64,000 nt of DNA, from contig CAWIMW010000003.1 in NCBI GenBank assembly GCA_963837365.1, positions 248,001-312,000 on the forward strand, in the 5' to 3' direction. Position 1 is the first letter of the stretch. Each line of letters starts with the position of its first letter. This document shows, one piece after another, positions 1 to 10,221 of the stretch. The translations under genes were made by a program, and so were the position numbers. Origin of the DNA: CAWBXL01 sp963837365. GTDB lineage: Bacteria; Acidobacteriota; Terriglobia; Terriglobales; Acidobacteriaceae. Under the pieces are notes generated by a model, which was not told where the DNA came from, made no database searches, and saw nothing but the letters and a program-made list of their open reading frames with translations.

Positions 1-383
1 ACCACTACCGGTGGAGCAATCTGCTCCCGCGCGAGCTTGGGCAATGCGCCTTTTGACGCCTTCAATTTATCGCGATCTCCGCCTCCACCGCCTCCCCCGG
101 ATCGAGTTAATGAGGCAGGCAGCACATATGGACTGACATCCGTGACCAATGCCGTTACCTGCTGGCTGATTTGTTTTCGATGGGTGTAAGCGAAGTGAGT
201 TGATACGAGGACAAGAACTACAACCACTGCATGTACGACAAATGACACTACGAAACTACCGGGGCGAAGTGGCTGCAAATCATATCCCGCGCTGAACATC
301 GCGGGAGGTTTTGATGGGACCGGCACTGGCGCCTGAGGCAGCGGAGTACTTTGCGGTATATGACGAACAGGGGCCGAGGACAT
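1..383 (-). CDS. TonB-family energy transducer, N-terminal part (runs off the window)
   Basis: The gene is cut by the window start; about 127 N-terminal residues are visible. The start ATG at 383 has an AGAGGG ribosome binding site. A short proline-rich cytoplasmic segment is followed near residues 42-65 by one hydrophobic helix rich in valine, then a periplasmic stretch. A run of six glycines follows, and then a KASKGALPKLAREQIAPP segment of the kind I associate with acidobacterial TonB-like proteins. TonB couples the inner-membrane proton gradient to outer-membrane TonB-dependent receptors. The C-terminal TonB fold lies outside the window, so the family is inferred from the N-terminal pattern only. 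The gene reads away from the esterase across a palindromic repeat. Confidence 0.72.
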   Translation of the reverse strand, partial: MSSAPVRHIPQSTPLPQAPVPVPSKPPAMFSAGYDLQPLRPGSFVVSFVVHAVVVVLVLVSTHFAYTHRKQISQQVTALVTDVSPYVLPASLTRSGGGGGGGDRDKLKASKGALPKLAREQIAPPVV

Positions 384-784
384 AGCTTTGCCCTCTTACT
401 CTTTCTCTATCAGTTTCCATGAACTGGAAATTGTCGGCAGTGACCCTGGTCACACCGTAACGGAAAAACACTAGAGATCACTCGTAACCCTAAATATGTA
501 AGATGACTGGGTAGTGGTGCAGTTTGAAATGATGATTCGTATCAGGGCATCGGCTTTCAGCCGTGCCATTTTCGCGTCCATTTCGGCACGCGCCCATGGG
601 GCGCAACTGTCACATGGGCGATGGGTTTCTCGATAGTTGCACCGTACCGGCGCCGATCTTAATCTCGCCTTTCCTAGCGGCACGGCCAAAGGCATGCCCT
701 GATGCGAACCTTAATTTCAAACTGCGCAACTGCCAGATGACCGAACTCGTTTGGAAGCTCATGCAAAATCTGAGAGAATTTCTA
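384..784. other. gene-free gap holding a palindromic repeat
   Basis: No supported gene lies between the divergent TonB and esterase starts. An open frame from 563 runs into the esterase, but its first 74 codons cross the palindromic element and look non-coding. The gap must hold the promoters of both flanking genes, though I cannot place a convincing -35/-10 pair. Confidence 0.6.
514..729. repeat. long palindromic intergenic repeat, copy 1
   Basis: The left arm (514-567) and right arm (679-729) are inverted copies sharing GCAGTTTGAAAT, TTCG(T/C)ATCAGGGCAT and a CCGTGCC tip. The roughly 110 bases between them include GGCGCAACTG. The same TTCGTATCAGGG core and GGCGCAACTG string recur in the element at 22075-22242. 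The two are therefore members of one dispersed family rather than a local hairpin. Confidence 0.75.
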
Positions 785-2317
785 ATGCAACGTAACCGAC
801 TTGTCCTGTTTAGCCTGGTATTTCTTGTTTGGGGAATGAGCCTTGTCCGTGCCGAGACTTGCTCGGACAAGCCGCATCCGAAGTTTCGCGTCGCGGTGGA
901 TGCGGCATTAGCAACGGAACCAGTTTCTGGGCGACTGCTTGTGATAATGTCCACAAAGCTCGGGGCTGGAAACCGGCTTGCTCCAACCTACGGGCCGGAA
1001 GCCCATTCGGTCTGGGTAGCAGCCAAAGAAATCAGCGGCCTGACACCACAAAATCCAGTCGCTCTGGATCCTGACGAACTGGCTTATCCCGACACATTCT
1101 GCAATGCGCCGGCAGACACCTACCACATCAAAGCCGTATTGGATATCAGTCATGACTTCGCCTATGACTACGAAGCTACGGCTGGCGACTTGCTGAGTCC
1201 GGTCGTCGAGCATCATTTCGATCCTGCTTCAGATGATGCGATCTCGCTTATCCTCACAGAGCGCAAGGTAGATCCCGTCGTCCCGGTACCCCCACAATGT
1301 GAGCTGATTGATTTTGTCAGTCCTGCCCTGTCAGCGTTCTGGGGACGCCCGATTCACATGACCGGCCTGGTGGTGCTCCCACCCAGTTATACCGCTGGAC
1401 AATCCCGTTATCCGACGGTCTACAGCACGCACGGCTTCGGAGGCAATCTGCGAGGTTTCGAGCGCCGCACTGCTCCGAACTTGGTCAAATTAATGGCAGA
1501 AAGGAAAATTCCGGAAATGATTTGGGTCTTGTTGGTGGAGGCCTTCCCAACCGGCACCCACGAGTTTGCAGATTCCGTGAACAATGGGCCTTGGGGGAAA
1601 GCACTGACTACCGAACTGATCCCCGCTCTCGAAAAGAGATACCGGATGGATGCTAAACCCAATGGACGCTTCCTCACCGGACACTCTTCCGGTGGATGGG
1701 CATCATTGTGGTTGCAGGTAACTTACCCCGACATGTTCGGAGGAACCTGGCCAACCGCCCCCGACCCCAGCGACTTCCGTAGTTTCACCCGTGTTGACTT
1801 GACGCAACGTCCCGCCGGGAACTTTTACTACGACCATGACGGTTCTCCGCACATGCTGATACGTATGGAAGGCAAGGGCGTGCAATCAGCACCTGACTTC
1901 GCCCTACAGGAACGCGTGCTTGGCGAGTATGGAGGACAAATCGCGTCGTTTAACTGGGTCTTCAGTCCACGCGGGAAAGATGGGCGTCCTATGCCGTTTT
2001 TCGACCCGGCCACCGGACGCATCGATCCCGAGGTTACGGATTACTGGGAGGCTCATTACGACATCGCCAATATCCTCCGCAAGAACTGGAAGAAGATCGG
2101 CCCCAAGGTTGATGGCAAGATTCATCTGACCGTGGGCACGGCGGACACCATCTATCTGAATGAGTCGGCACAACTGCTCGAGCAGACCATCAAATCGCTA
2201 GGCGGCAAGGCCGATTTCACTTACATGGAAGGCCGCAGCCACTTCGATTTGTACCAGGGAGACTTGCTGGAACAAATAGCCCGGCAGATGTATGCAATCG
2301 CGCGTCCGGCGAAATAG
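785..2317 (+). CDS. exported alpha/beta-hydrolase esterase
   Basis: The 510-residue protein begins with a Sec-type signal peptide (residues 1-23, ending near VRA). The ATG at 785 is preferred over upstream starts because it has a GAGAGAA ribosome binding site and leads straight into the signal. A nucleophile elbow GHSSG lies near residue 300 in the string LTGHSSGGWASLW, and a late histidine in EGRSHFDLY near the C-terminus fits the triad. The spacing resembles the esterase D/feruloyl-esterase group (PF00756 type), so it probably hydrolyses an ester in the periplasm. The substrate is unknown. It converges on the epimerase gene with two bases between stop codons. Confidence 0.7.
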   Translation: MQRNRLVLFSLVFLVWGMSLVRAETCSDKPHPKFRVAVDAALATEPVSGRLLVIMSTKLGAGNRLAPTYGPEAHSVWVAAKEISGLTPQNPVALDPDELAYPDTFCNAPADTYHIKAVLDISHDFAYDYEATAGDLLSPVVEHHFDPASDDAISLILTERKVDPVVPVPPQCELIDFVSPALSAFWGRPIHMTGLVVLPPSYTAGQSRYPTVYSTHGFGGNLRGFERRTAPNLVKLMAERKIPEMIWVLLVEAFPTGTHEFADSVNNGPWGKALTTELIPALEKRYRMDAKPNGRFLTGHSSGGWASLWLQVTYPDMFGGTWPTAPDPSDFRSFTRVDLTQRPAGNFYYDHDGSPHMLIRMEGKGVQSAPDFALQERVLGEYGGQIASFNWVFSPRGKDGRPMPFFDPATGRIDPEVTDYWEAHYDIANILRKNWKKIGPKVDGKIHLTVGTADTIYLNESAQLLEQTIKSLGGKADFTYMEGRSHFDLYQGDLLEQIARQMYAIARPAK

Positions 2318-2319
2318 CT

Positions 2320-3342
2320 CTACCGGAAGCTTTGGACCGACGCCGCTAATCCTTTTTCGTAAGCGTCAATCACTTTGTCCCATGCAGCGTTGTCAGCTGC
2401 ATCCACCTGCTGGCGTGAAGGATCAGCCTGAAACCAGGCCAATGTCCGCCGAATACCCTCAGAAAATCGGGTTGTTGCGCAATAACCAGGCACAAACCGC
2501 TTGATCTTGCTGTTATCGAACACCACGCTGACTGACTTGTCCCCAATCAAACTGCCCTCAAGCGAAGGGATGCAGGCGATGATGAAATCAGAAGGGATGT
2601 GAACGATGCGCGCTTCAACCCCAAGGGCGGCCGCTACAATCTGAGTGTACTGGTCCCAGGTCATCGCTTCTTCCGAAGTGATATGGAAAGCGTGCCCAAT
2701 CGCCTGTTCATGCCCCAACAGGCCGATAAGACCTTTCGCGAAGTCGCTGTTATGGGTAATGACCCATAATGAGGTGCCGTCTCCCGGCACTACGATCTTC
2801 TGGCCCTTCAGCATGCGGTCAACGATCGTGTAAGGCTTCTCCCAACTGTTGGTAATGAGCGGAATCTGTGTATCGCCGTAGGTAAGAGATGGCCGTACGA
2901 TGGTGACGGGAAACCCTTCCTCCCGGTATGCGTTCATCAGTCGTTCTTCACAGGCAATCTTGTTGCGGGAATAGTCCCAATAAGGATTGGCCAGCGGTGT
3001 GGACTCGGTGATTAAGTAATGCGTCCCCGGTTTCTGATAGGCGCTGGCGGAACTGATGAAGATGAACTGCCGCGTCCGTCCGCGAAAAAGCTGGAGGTCG
3101 CGCTCAATATCGTCCGGTGTGTACGCCACCCAATCCACCACAACGTCGTAGGTAACATCCCCAAGGGCCTTTTGCGCATTAGAAACGTCGTGAACATCCA
3201 CCGACAACGATTTCACACCGGCTGGCAGCGATACCTTGCGTTGTCCCCGGTTAACCAGCGTAAGGTCAATTCCGCGTTGTGCTGCCAACTGGGTGCAGGC
3301 AGTACTGATGATTCCCGATCCGCCAATAAATAGAACTTGCAT
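2320..3342 (-). CDS. NAD-dependent epimerase/dehydratase family protein (extended SDR)
   Basis: The 340-residue protein opens with a Rossmann fold (residues 1-35) whose GGSGIIS loop matches the GxxGxxx nucleotide-binding signature. A VDVHD segment and VDWVAYTPDD follow. The SSASAYQK region (near residues 97-104) and the YSRNK string near residue 125 supply the Ser and YxxxK catalytic elements of extended short-chain dehydrogenases. Such enzymes modify nucleotide sugars or similar substrates in the cytoplasm; the substrate cannot be read from sequence. It stands alone, convergent with the esterase. Confidence 0.72.
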   Translation of the reverse strand: MQVLFIGGSGIISTACTQLAAQRGIDLTLVNRGQRKVSLPAGVKSLSVDVHDVSNAQKALGDVTYDVVVDWVAYTPDDIERDLQLFRGRTRQFIFISSASAYQKPGTHYLITESTPLANPYWDYSRNKIACEERLMNAYREEGFPVTIVRPSLTYGDTQIPLITNSWEKPYTIVDRMLKGQKIVVPGDGTSLWVITHNSDFAKGLIGLLGHEQAIGHAFHITSEEAMTWDQYTQIVAAALGVEARIVHIPSDFIIACIPSLEGSLIGDKSVSVVFDNSKIKRFVPGYCATTRFSEGIRRTLAWFQADPSRQQVDAADNAAWDKVIDAYEKGLAASVQSFR

Positions 3343-3482
3343 GCAGATTTTGTAACAGGATTGGCCCGATTTTGGCCAGTCTCGCGCCGTATTAAAGGAG
3401 TCTTCTTAGTCGCCGATAATCCATGAGGAGACAGCCGTCCCTCTACGTTCGGAAGATTGCGGCCTGGGCTTCCGTGAGACCT

Positions 3483-4187
3483 ATGTCCGAAAAGATTCTT
3501 TTCGTAGACGATGAATCCGCCATTTTGGATGGTTACAAGCGTCTATTGCGCGGGGAGTACGAGATTGATACAGCCAATGGAGGCGCGCTTGCCCTGGAAA
3601 TGCTGGCGAAGCAGACCTATGCGGTTGTAATTGCAGACATGCGTATGCCGGAAATCGATGGTGCCCAGTTACTGGCCAAGGTCGCCCTGAAGTATCCCGC
3701 AATCATGCGGATCATGCTCACCGGAAACTCTGATATGCAAACCGCAGTTCGCGCCGTCAACGAAGGCGCGGTCTTTCGCTTTCTGACCAAGCCCTGTGAC
3801 AAAGAACTCCTGCGCAGTACGATCCATGCTGCACTCGTGCAATATCGCCTGTCTGGATTGAAAAAGGAAGAACTGGGTACGGCAGCCCCCACGCGGCCTC
3901 GTACGGACAAGAAGAAACATGGAGACCCGGCCTTGGTGGAGATCGAGGAACAAGTGCGTAAGATCCTTGCCTTGAAGTCGGTCAGCATTCGCCCTCCGTC
4001 GATTTCAGGCGCAGTCTACGTGGGAAAAACCATCTGGGATGGCCCAACCTACATCGTGCAAAGCGTCGCCGGAACTGTCGCCATTGCCCACCCCAAAAAT
4101 CTTTTGGATCACGTTCCCGATGTCGGCAATAACGTCAAAATCGAATACAACTCCGGTGCCGCAACTGTGTCGAATATTGACGGATAA
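3483..4187 (+). CDS. response regulator with N-terminal receiver and a KfrB-like C-terminal segment
   Basis: The start is taken at 3483 (MSEKILFVDD) because receiver domains begin at this motif; an upstream in-frame ATG at 3423 adds 20 poor residues. Residues 1-120 are a REC domain with the acidic pair DD, phospho-acceptor Asp in VVIADMRMPE, a conserved Thr in MLTGNS and Lys in FLTKPCD. After a charged linker, the last 75 residues (YVGKTIWDG to the end) resemble the small KfrB domain by pattern, which I hold tentatively. There is no DNA-binding or GGDEF output domain. No histidine kinase is adjacent, so it is an orphan regulator here. Confidence 0.72.
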   Translation: MSEKILFVDDESAILDGYKRLLRGEYEIDTANGGALALEMLAKQTYAVVIADMRMPEIDGAQLLAKVALKYPAIMRIMLTGNSDMQTAVRAVNEGAVFRFLTKPCDKELLRSTIHAALVQYRLSGLKKEELGTAAPTRPRTDKKKHGDPALVEIEEQVRKILALKSVSIRPPSISGAVYVGKTIWDGPTYIVQSVAGTVAIAHPKNLLDHVPDVGNNVKIEYNSGAATVSNIDG

Positions 4188-4257
4188 TTGGACAGGAAAC
4201 TTCTATCCGCACGCGACACCCGCTCGTGCGACAGCATACAATTGTTCTCCTCAGAAT

Positions 4258-6955
4258 ATGAACGATCTTTCACGGCGTAATTTTCTTCAACTGGCGGCGC
4301 TGTCCGTAGGCGCTTTAGGGACTGGGGCACGCGCGCATCGGGCAAGTCAAACGCACATCGGTCGCGCTGGTGGCCGATGCCGACGATGCCCTCATCTCCG
4401 CTCCCCCGGTTGCGTGGGCGTTGCAAGAACTCGAAAGGGTCCTGGCGGAAAAGGGAATAACCGTTCAACGCACGCGTTTTATCCAGCAGGCTCCGGCTGC
4501 GGATTTCTATGTCCGTAGTGGCCGGTGATCAAGTTCCGAGTGCGATGCGATCAAAGCACCCTTCTCCCATCGCCAAGAAAGCGGAGACCCTTGGCCTGGT
4601 AGCCTACGAGCACAAAGGCAAACCGGCAGTATTGGTGTCGGGGGATGCGCGTGGTTTGATGTACGCATTACTGGAGTTGGCGGACCAGGCCGAGTATGCC
4701 CACGATCCCCTACGCTGCGTTAGCCGGCAGAAAATCAATTTCCGAGGGGCCATTCACAGAAGTCCGCAGCATCGGGCGGCTGTTTGTGAGCGACGTAAAT
4801 GACAAGCCGTGGTTCAACGATCGCGATATGTGGCCCGCCTACTTCGCGATGCTGGCCCGGCACAGGTTCAACCGTTTCAACTTGAGCTTTGGCATCGGCT
4901 TCGACACCTTGGAATATGTCACGGACTCTTATTTCCTTTTTCTTTATCCCTTCCTGATGTCGGTACCCGGTTACAACGTCCGCGCGGTAGGTCTCCCCGA
5001 TGAAGAGCGCGACCATAACCTGGAAATGCTGCGCTACATCAGCCATCAGGCGGTAGCTCACGGAATTGACTTTCAGTTGGGCATCTGGACCCACGGCTAT
5101 CACTGGGACAAAACTCCTAAGTCCAACTACACCATCGAGGGCATTACGCCAGACAACCACGCTGCATACTCGCGTGACGCGCTCGCTGCGGTGTTGCGGG
5201 CCTGCCCGGATATCAGTGGTGTAACCATTCGCACGCATGGAGAAAGTGGCGTTAAAGAAGGCAGCTTTGATTTCTGGAAAACCGTCTTCTCAGCAGTGCC
5301 GCAATCCGGCCGTAAGGTGGAAATCGATCTCCACACCAAGGGTCTGAATCAAACCATTCTCGACTCCGCGCTTGCCACCGGAATGCCCATTAAACTCTCG
5401 CCCAAATATTGGGCTGAACACATGGGCTTGCCCTATCAGCAGACCGCCATCCGCGATCTTGAAATCCCCGGCGAAAATACGAAGGCCCAAAGTTTCTATT
5501 CTTTAAGCACCGGGTCACGAATCTTCACTCGCTACGGCTACGCGGATTTCCTCCGCGAAGACCGTCCTTACAAAGTGATTTATCGCATCTGGCCGGGTAC
5601 TCACCGCTTCCTGCTCTGGGGTGATCCGATTTCAAACGCTGCTCACGCCAAGGCATTCCAGTTCTGTGGATCGAATGGAGTCGAGCTGTACGAGCCGCTC
5701 TCCTTCAAAGGCCGCCGTGGATCAGGACTGCCCGGTAGCCGCTGCGCCTATGCAGATGCCTCGCTCAATCCGCCCCACGATTGGGAAAAGTATCTCTACA
5801 CCTACCGCACCTGGGGTCGCCTTCTCTACAACCCGAACGCTGATCCTGACACTTGGCGTCGCCAACTCCGCAACCAATTTCAAGCAGGAGCCGGAGCAGT
5901 AGAGACTTCTTTGGCGGCAGCCACACGCATCGTGCCCCTGATCACGACAGCACATATGCCGTCTGCGGCCAACGATACCTACGGCCCGGAGTTCTATACC
6001 AATCAATCCATCGTGGATGAGAATAAATATTCGCCGTACCACGACACCCCGGCCCCCAAAGTCTTCGGCAACGTCAGCCCAATCGACCCGCAACTTTTTT
6101 CACGCATCAATGATTTTGCGGAAGATCTGTTAAAAGGCGAACGCAGCGGGAAATATTCTCCTGTGGAAGTTGCACAGTGGCTGGAGGACATGGCGGACAA
6201 GGCATCCGCTCAACTGGCCGAGGCAGAGAAGAAAACCAACACCACGACGCCTGAATTCCGCCGCATGTCTGCCGACGTAAAGATCCAAGTCGGCCTGGCC
6301 CGCTTTTTTGCGGAAAAATTCCGCAGCGGCGTGCTTTATTCGATCTACCAGCAGGCCGGCGATCGTCAGGCGCTCGACGAATCGCTGAAGGCCTATCGCC
6401 AGTGCCCGCGACATCTGGGCGCAATTCGCCGCAAGAAGCCAGCCATGTCTATGTTTCCGATATCACGTACGGCCCGCGTGCCGACGAACGCGGCAACTGG
6501 ATGGATCGCTTGCCGCCATCGATGACGACATTGCTGAGATGGCTAAGACCTTAAAAGATGCGCCCGCAAGCGAAAGTCAACCGGCAAATGTCCAAGCCGC
6601 GATCAAAGAAGCGTTGGGCCATCCGCAACGCCGGGAGATTGCTTGTACTCACGTGCAGCCAGTTGGGTTCGTTTCAGGCAGAGGTTTAGCCATTGAACTG
6701 GAGACGAAACACCCGGTCGCAGCCCGCCTCTACTATCGGCACGTAAATCAATCGCAGCACTATCAGAGTGTAGAGATGCAGCTACAGGCGGGTGTGCATC
6801 GGGCCGCAATCCCCGGTGAATACACCGATTCCAATTATCCTTTGCAATACTATTTCGAACTCAAGCAGGGAAGCGATAAAGCGTGGCTTTACCCAGGACT
6901 GAACCTTGATCTAACCAACCAGCCCTACTTTGTAGTGCGCAGCGAAACTACTTGA
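4258..6955 (+). pseudogene. Tat-exported glycoside-hydrolase-like protein, broken by several frameshifts
   Basis: One ancestral reading frame of about 900 codons is spread over several frames. It starts with a twin-arginine signal (SRRNFLQLAALSVG) at 4258. It shifts near 4335, near 4510 and near 4730, then runs long and open to about 6400, and shifts again near 6403, 6440 and 6510 before ending at 6955. Most shifts move the frame by +1. The N-terminal part (DARGLMYALLELADQ) resembles the non-catalytic domain in front of GH67/GH20-type barrels. The middle has (beta/alpha)8-like strings such as GIDFQLGIWTHGYHW and ISGVTIRTHGESGV. Family assignment is tentative. The stop overlaps the convergent dehydrogenase stop by 8 bases. 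The open frames read sensibly between shifts, so base-call errors are as likely as decay. Confidence 0.6.
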
Positions 6956-8049
6956 ACGCTTCTTTATTCACGACGTAGGGCATCTTGGAGATGTCCCCGC
7001 CGTAGTTGCCCTCAAGCACGTCGATCAATCCCTGGACACACCGTCCGGCCATTCCTTTGTCCGGATCAGGCGAAAGCCGCGTGATCTTTGCCTGGCTGGC
7101 AAAGTGCGGCAGCAATCGGCAGCGGTCTTCAATCGCGGGGTCACGCAGCGGAGAATCCGCGGGCAGCGGTTCTTTCTCATAAACGTCCAGCCCCGCGCCG
7201 GCAATCCATTTTTCCTTCAAAGCTTTCGCCAGCGCGTTCTCGTCAATCACCGGTCCGCGCGAGGTATTGATCAGGAACGCTGTTGGCTTCATCTTCAACA
7301 AAGTCTGCTCATTGAATAAATGGAAAGTAGGCGTCGAACTCTCGCCTTCACGCAGCAAGGGCACATGCACACTGACGAAGTCTGCGGTTTTCAGCGCTTC
7401 ATCCAAGGTCACATACTTGATCCAGGTCTTTTCCTTCTGGATGCCGCGCTCTAGCCGCAAGTCCATGACTTCCTGAATGCCTCGGATGAAATCATGGTTC
7501 TGGTACGCGGGGTCGTAGCACAGGATGTTCATGTCAAAGCCGGCGCACTTCTTGATCATGGCCAGCCCAATGCGTCCGGTGCCGATGATGGCGATCGTCT
7601 TGCCGGTAACTTCGTCGCCCAGAAACGGCAGATAGGGATGCCAGTATCCCCACTTGTTTTCCCGCGTGAGATGCTCCCCCGGCCACATTTTCCGCGCCAG
7701 CGTGCCCATGATGAAAAAAGCGAATTCGGCTGTAGCTTCGGTCAAAACGTCTGCCGTGTTCGTGAAGGGGACTTTGTAGCGGTTGGCATCCGCCCGGTTG
7801 ATATTGTCAAAACCAACCGCAAGCTGGGCGACGACTTTGAGCGTGCCCTTGCCGGCCTCGAATATTTCCGCGTCGATCTTGTCGCGCAGGGTGGTGATCA
7901 GGCCATCAATGCCGGACTTGACCTTCTCTACTATCAGACTCTTAGGAGGTGCTTCCGGGTGAAGAATAAACTTCGACGGAATATTTTCGCTGGCGCAGCA
8001 AATCCAGTGCTGGCCCGATATCACAGGTGACAAAAATGCGGTTATTCAT
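6948..8049 (-). CDS. D-isomer 2-hydroxyacid dehydrogenase (frameshifted near the N-terminus)
   Basis: The protein has the family layout: an N-terminal substrate domain, a Rossmann domain with GTGRIG, and catalytic Arg, Glu and His in NTSRGPVID, DVYEKEP and LLPHFAS. It should reduce or oxidise a 2-keto/2-hydroxy acid such as glyoxylate or hydroxypyruvate with NAD(P)H. The true start appears to be ATG 8049 (MNNRIFVTCDIGPALDLL). That frame stops after about 35 codons, and the rest continues in another frame from about 7965. Removing one T from the TT near 7963 joins them as VEVYSHPEAPPKSL. The downstream frame also has its own spurious ATG start at 8033. The shift is probably a sequencing error. 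Confidence 0.78.
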
Positions 8050-8163
8050 GGTTTCTTTGCGTCCTTGGCGGCACTTCTTTGCGCTCTTTGCGTTAAAGAT
8101 TTTCCAGCCCTTAAAGCATAACCGCAAAGTCCACAAAGGAGTGCCGCAAAGGTCGCAAAGAAA
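8050..8163. repeat. CTTTGCG-type inverted repeat between dehydrogenase and PPOX genes
   Basis: The arms at about 8052-8100 and 8117-8163 are inverted copies. Each carries TTTCTTTGCG, a GCGGCACT core and a GCGTTAA or GCGGTTA tail. This belongs with the other CTCTGCGGTTAA-like intergenic segments near 20350, 39290 and 42570. It sits between the stop of the PPOX gene and the start of the dehydrogenase, so it could be an mRNA hairpin in a shared transcript. Confidence 0.6.
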
Positions 8164-8658
8164 TCAGTCGCGAAAAATCCAGCGCGTCGCCGTTTGTCCA
8201 AATTTCTTCTCGTACAGGCCAAACGCGACCCGCGGACGCACTCGGAACGTCGGTTCTCCCATTCCGTTGGGATCGAACTTGTATTTCTTCTCGTACCTGG
8301 CAAAGACACTTTTCAACCGATTCGCGTCTTCAACCGTCTCGACCTCACCCTCCAGAATCACCGCCTGCTCCGAATCTTCCGAGCAGATCACACACCGCGG
8401 ATTTGCGGCAAGGTTCCGGGCCTTGCGGGAGTTGCGCCCGGTGCTGAACCAGAAGGCGTCATCCATCCACAATCCCCAAATCACCATGACGTGAGGCGCG
8501 CCATCAGGCCGCGTCGTCGCGATCCAATACTGTTTGCTTTTTGTAAGCCTGTCCGCAGCCCACTTCCAGGGGAGCATGCCTGTCTTCTTGGTGGTGATTC
8601 CATACCCCGGCATATGCGGACGGGTCGCTTTGGGTTCTTTCCTTTTTCGAGGGGGCAT
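8164..8658 (-). CDS. pyridoxamine 5'-phosphate oxidase-family (PPOX) flavin-binding protein
   Basis: The 164-residue protein has a basic N-terminus, then the split-barrel pattern YWIATTRPDGAPHVMVIW, FWFSTGRNSRKARNLAANP and RVAFGLYEKKF. These are the typical strands and the Arg/Lys-rich cofactor-contact loop of PPOX-class proteins. Members bind FMN, F420 or heme; the cofactor cannot be settled by eye. It lies between the aminotransferase and the hydroxyacid dehydrogenase on the same strand, 17 bases after the aminotransferase stop, so it is probably cotranscribed with the aminotransferase. Confidence 0.75.
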   Translation of the reverse strand: MPPRKRKEPKATRPHMPGYGITTKKTGMLPWKWAADRLTKSKQYWIATTRPDGAPHVMVIWGLWMDDAFWFSTGRNSRKARNLAANPRCVICSEDSEQAVILEGEVETVEDANRLKSVFARYEKKYKFDPNGMGEPTFRVRPRVAFGLYEKKFGQTATRWIFRD

Positions 8659-8675
8659 AACCGCAGAATTATCCG

Positions 8676-9866
8676 CTAGAGATTAGTTTTCGTCCACTGG
8701 TCAATCCGTGCCAGAGCTTCTGTGAGATTGTCCAGCGAATTGGCAATGCTGAACCGCAAATATCCTTCGCCAAATTCGCCAAACGATGTCCCCGACAAAC
8801 CAGCCACGCCCGCCTGGTTCAGCAGAGCGTCAGCCAGCGGCTTCGACTTCCATCCCGTGGCCGTGATGTTGGGGAAGACATAAAACGCGCCCCGTGGCAT
8901 GCGGCAGGAGAATCCCTTGATCTGATTCAGTCCGGCGACAAACGCATCCCGCCGCCGCTGGAATTCCAGTCGCATGGTCTCCACTGCCGATTGATCTCCG
9001 CGCAGCGCCGCAATCCCCGCCTGCTGGGTGAAGCTGGCCGTACAGGAAATTGAATTTGTTGCCAGTCGTGAAATGTGCTTGGCCAGATCGGCGCGCATAA
9101 CTCCATAACCCATGCGCCACCCAGTCATGGCGTAAGTTTTGGAAAACCCGTCCAGTAAAATCGTCCGATCTTTAAATTCCGGCTCAGCGATGATGGAATA
9201 GTGCTCACCTTCAAACATCAGCCGGCTGTAGATTTCGTCGGACAGCACCATAATGTCGCGATCGCCGATGACCTCGGCGATATCGTGGATATTCTGTCTA
9301 GTCAGTACACCGCCCGTGGGGTTCTGCGGAGAATTAAGAATGATGAGTTTGGTTTTTTCGTTGATCAACGATGCAAGTTCACCCACATCCAATCCAAAAT
9401 CCTTCTCCTCGCGCAAACTGATTGGCACCGGCTGCGCATCGACATAACGGATCATGGACTCGTAAATGGGGAACCCGGGATTGGGATAGATAACTTCATC
9501 TCCCGCATCGGCAAGCGCCAAAAGGCTAAAAAAGATGATCGGCTTACCCCCGGGCACTACTACCACTTCATCACTCGAAACCGTCACGCCCCGGGTACGC
9601 GAGATATATTCGGCGATGGCTTCGCGCAGTTCGGGATATCCCGCCGAAGGCCCGTAGTGAGTCCACCCGTTCTGTAGCGCATGAACTCCGGCATCAATAA
9701 TGTTTTGCGGGGTACTGAAATCGGGCTCGCCGATCTCCAGATGAATGACGTTCTTACCTTGCCGCTCCAGAGCGCGGGCGCGCTCCAATACTTCAAATGC
9801 GGTTTCGGTGCCCAGACGCGACATCCGTCCAGCCAAGCGTAGCTCGTGCTGAAGTGCCTCAGGCAT
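8676..9866 (-). CDS. PLP-dependent class I/II aminotransferase
   Basis: The 396-residue protein matches fold type I aminotransferases. Features include the N-terminal HLEIGEPDFSTP, the GGKPIIF phosphate loop, NSPQNPTGG, the Asp-Tyr element VLSDEIYS and the Schiff-base lysine in DGFSKTYAMTGWRMG. A C-terminal Arg in GYLRFSIANS would bind the substrate carboxylate. It transfers an amino group between an amino acid and a 2-oxo acid in the cytoplasm; aspartate or branched/aromatic substrates are possible. ATG 9866 is used; an in-frame ATG 14 codons later is an alternative start. Confidence 0.85.
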   Translation of the reverse strand: MPEALQHELRLAGRMSRLGTETAFEVLERARALERQGKNVIHLEIGEPDFSTPQNIIDAGVHALQNGWTHYGPSAGYPELREAIAEYISRTRGVTVSSDEVVVVPGGKPIIFFSLLALADAGDEVIYPNPGFPIYESMIRYVDAQPVPISLREEKDFGLDVGELASLINEKTKLIILNSPQNPTGGVLTRQNIHDIAEVIGDRDIMVLSDEIYSRLMFEGEHYSIIAEPEFKDRTILLDGFSKTYAMTGWRMGYGVMRADLAKHISRLATNSISCTASFTQQAGIAALRGDQSAVETMRLEFQRRRDAFVAGLNQIKGFSCRMPRGAFYVFPNITATGWKSKPLADALLNQAGVAGLSGTSFGEFGEGYLRFSIANSLDNLTEALARIDQWTKTNL

Positions 9867-9945
9867 CGTCAGGCGGAACTGATGCTATGAATATGCTAAC
9901 TCCACCAGAGAGGAATTGCCAATGGCGCGCCGTCCAATGGGAGCC

Positions 9946-10221
9946 TCAGGCCATGCCGGAAAGCAGCCGCGCACGCAGTCTTTGACTGAACCCTTCCGGC
10001 AGTTCAATGGCTCCGTGCGCGCCTACCAGTTCGACTATGTTGTGCACGCCGTCGTAGATGGCCGTGCAGTGCTCGCAATTCTTGAGATGCTGATCAATCT
10101 GCGACCGCAGCTCGGGGGTTAAGTCGCCGTCCATATACTCAACCAGTGCCCGGCGGACTTCATCACAGGCAATCTCTATAAGGCTAGAGTGATTCGGCAC
10201 TGATTCTCTTTTCCGCTTCAT
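9946..10221 (-). CDS. small zinc-finger anti-sigma-factor-like protein
   Basis: The 91-residue protein has a putative zinc-finger (zf-HC2) pattern: LVEYMDGDLTPELRSQIDQH followed by LKNCEHC, i.e. a His-x3-Cys-x2-Cys site typical of ZAS anti-sigma domains. The ATG at 10221 is chosen because upstream codons do not look coding. The C-terminal half is short and has no membrane helix, so it would be a soluble factor. No ECF sigma gene is adjacent, so its partner is elsewhere or it is an orphan. Confidence 0.68.
   Translation of the reverse strand: MKRKRESVPNHSSLIEIACDEVRRALVEYMDGDLTPELRSQIDQHLKNCEHCTAIYDGVHNIVELVGAHGAIELPEGFSQRLRARLLSGMA

Noticed and set aside
563..784. Possible 74-residue N-terminal extension of the esterase
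   Set aside because: It crosses the palindromic repeat and has no domain or signal pattern, while ATG 785 has a ribosome binding site and starts a signal peptide.
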